Notes under the pieces: generated by a model | Told to the model about the DNA's origin: nothing | Databases searched by the model: none | The model's input: only the letters and a program-made list of their open reading frames with translations | Shown: piece by piece, positions 5,288-5,494 of the stretch | How positions within the stretch are numbered: position 1 is the first letter of the stretch | Layout of the letters: the number at the start of each line of letters is the position of its first letter | From: Candidatus Uhrbacteria bacterium RIFCSPHIGHO2_02_FULL_57_19 | GTDB lineage: Bacteria; Patescibacteriota; Patescibacteriia; 2-12-FULL-57-11 | Assembly (NCBI GenBank): GCA_001791115.1 | Contig: MGDZ01000040.1 | Span: forward strand, 1 to 5,494 | Direction: 5' to 3' | Length of the DNA: 5,494 bases | Translations under genes and position numbers: made by a program

Positions 5288-5494
5288 ATGGCCTGGAACA
5301 ATCTCGTGGATTTTCTGATGGTATTTGGCGCTGTTGCGGCGACAACGACCATCTGGCTCGCGATGGACGGAGGTCGAATGCAAAATGGGAACGCGCCCGC
5401 AAGCGACTTGACTCTACGGGAAGCGGCCCGAACAGCATCCGGCATCTATTCCGTCTCCTACGCCGCCCGGGTTTACCAAAAGTCACCCGGCTAC
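5288..5494 (+). CDS. Unknown N-terminally membrane-anchored protein, 5' part only
   Basis: Sixty-nine codons are open from ATG 5288 to the right edge with no stop, so the gene continues beyond it. The start is supported by AAAGG (5274-5278) nine bases upstream and by a strong promoter and short leader. The product begins MAWNNLVDFLMVFGAV, and residues ~8-26 are hydrophobic enough for one membrane segment. The first positive charge, R30, follows that segment. Residues ~40-65 are amphipathic (LTLREAARTASGIYSVSYAA). I recognise no family. It is transcribed away from the lipoprotein gene at 3882-4679 and is its divergent neighbour. It is probably a real gene given the signals upstream, but the evidence from the protein alone is limited. 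Confidence 0.72.
   Translation, partial: MAWNNLVDFLMVFGAVAATTTIWLAMDGGRMQNGNAPASDLTLREAARTASGIYSVSYAARVYQKSPGY

Noticed and set aside
5060..5290. Full replication origin.
   Set aside because: Only one DnaA box is clear and no replication or partition gene is in the window, so it is reported only as a low-level observation.

Overview
The window looks like chromosomal DNA from a high-GC Gram-negative bacterium, most plausibly a myxobacterium-like member of the former Deltaproteobacteria. This is inferred from secreted lipoproteins with lipobox signals, nine Cys/Asp-rich MopE-type repeats joined by 'NCGxCG...C' spacers (a style familiar from Myxococcota surface proteins), and GC near 60% in hand-counted lines of the flanking genes. 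No rRNA or housekeeping gene is present to fix the taxonomy.

Layout: (1) 1-2624, minus strand, is one uninterrupted reading frame of 874 complete codons that runs off the left edge. It encodes a large lipoprotein with a complete M23 (LytM-type) peptidase domain, a middle region with three possible ~60-residue repeats, nine MopE-type repeats and the start of a further domain. (2) 2625-2745 is a short gap with an extended hairpin, a TTGACA promoter candidate and a good ribosome site. (3) 2746-3738, minus strand, encodes a 330-residue membrane-anchored secreted protein of clearly lower GC (about 44% in four sampled lines), with no Shine-Dalgarno site. It has a PsbP-like N-terminal half and a six-cysteine C-terminal half, and looks acquired. 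(4) 3739-3881 holds a strong nested-hairpin terminator. (5) 3882-4679, minus strand, encodes a 265-residue lipoprotein with a strong lipobox and ribosome site, an Ig-like segment, a five-cysteine cluster and a beta-rich C-terminal segment. (6) 4680-5287 is a 608-base intergenic region with a UUCG hairpin, an AT-rich segment of TTGTCA motifs, one perfect DnaA-box match and a strong sigma70-type promoter. (7) 5288 to the right edge, plus strand, is the first 69 codons of an unknown membrane-anchored protein.

The three minus-strand genes all encode exported, cell-envelope-directed proteins, but hairpins and separate promoter candidates lie between them, so they look like neighbouring single transcription units rather than one tight operon. 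The likely shared theme is the cell surface: peptidoglycan cutting, metal or calcium binding, and disulfide-rich extracellular domains. The most notable items are the fusion of a peptidoglycan hydrolase to a long MopE-repeat tail and the compositionally foreign gene next to it. No mobile element, CRISPR array, tRNA or rRNA was recognised.
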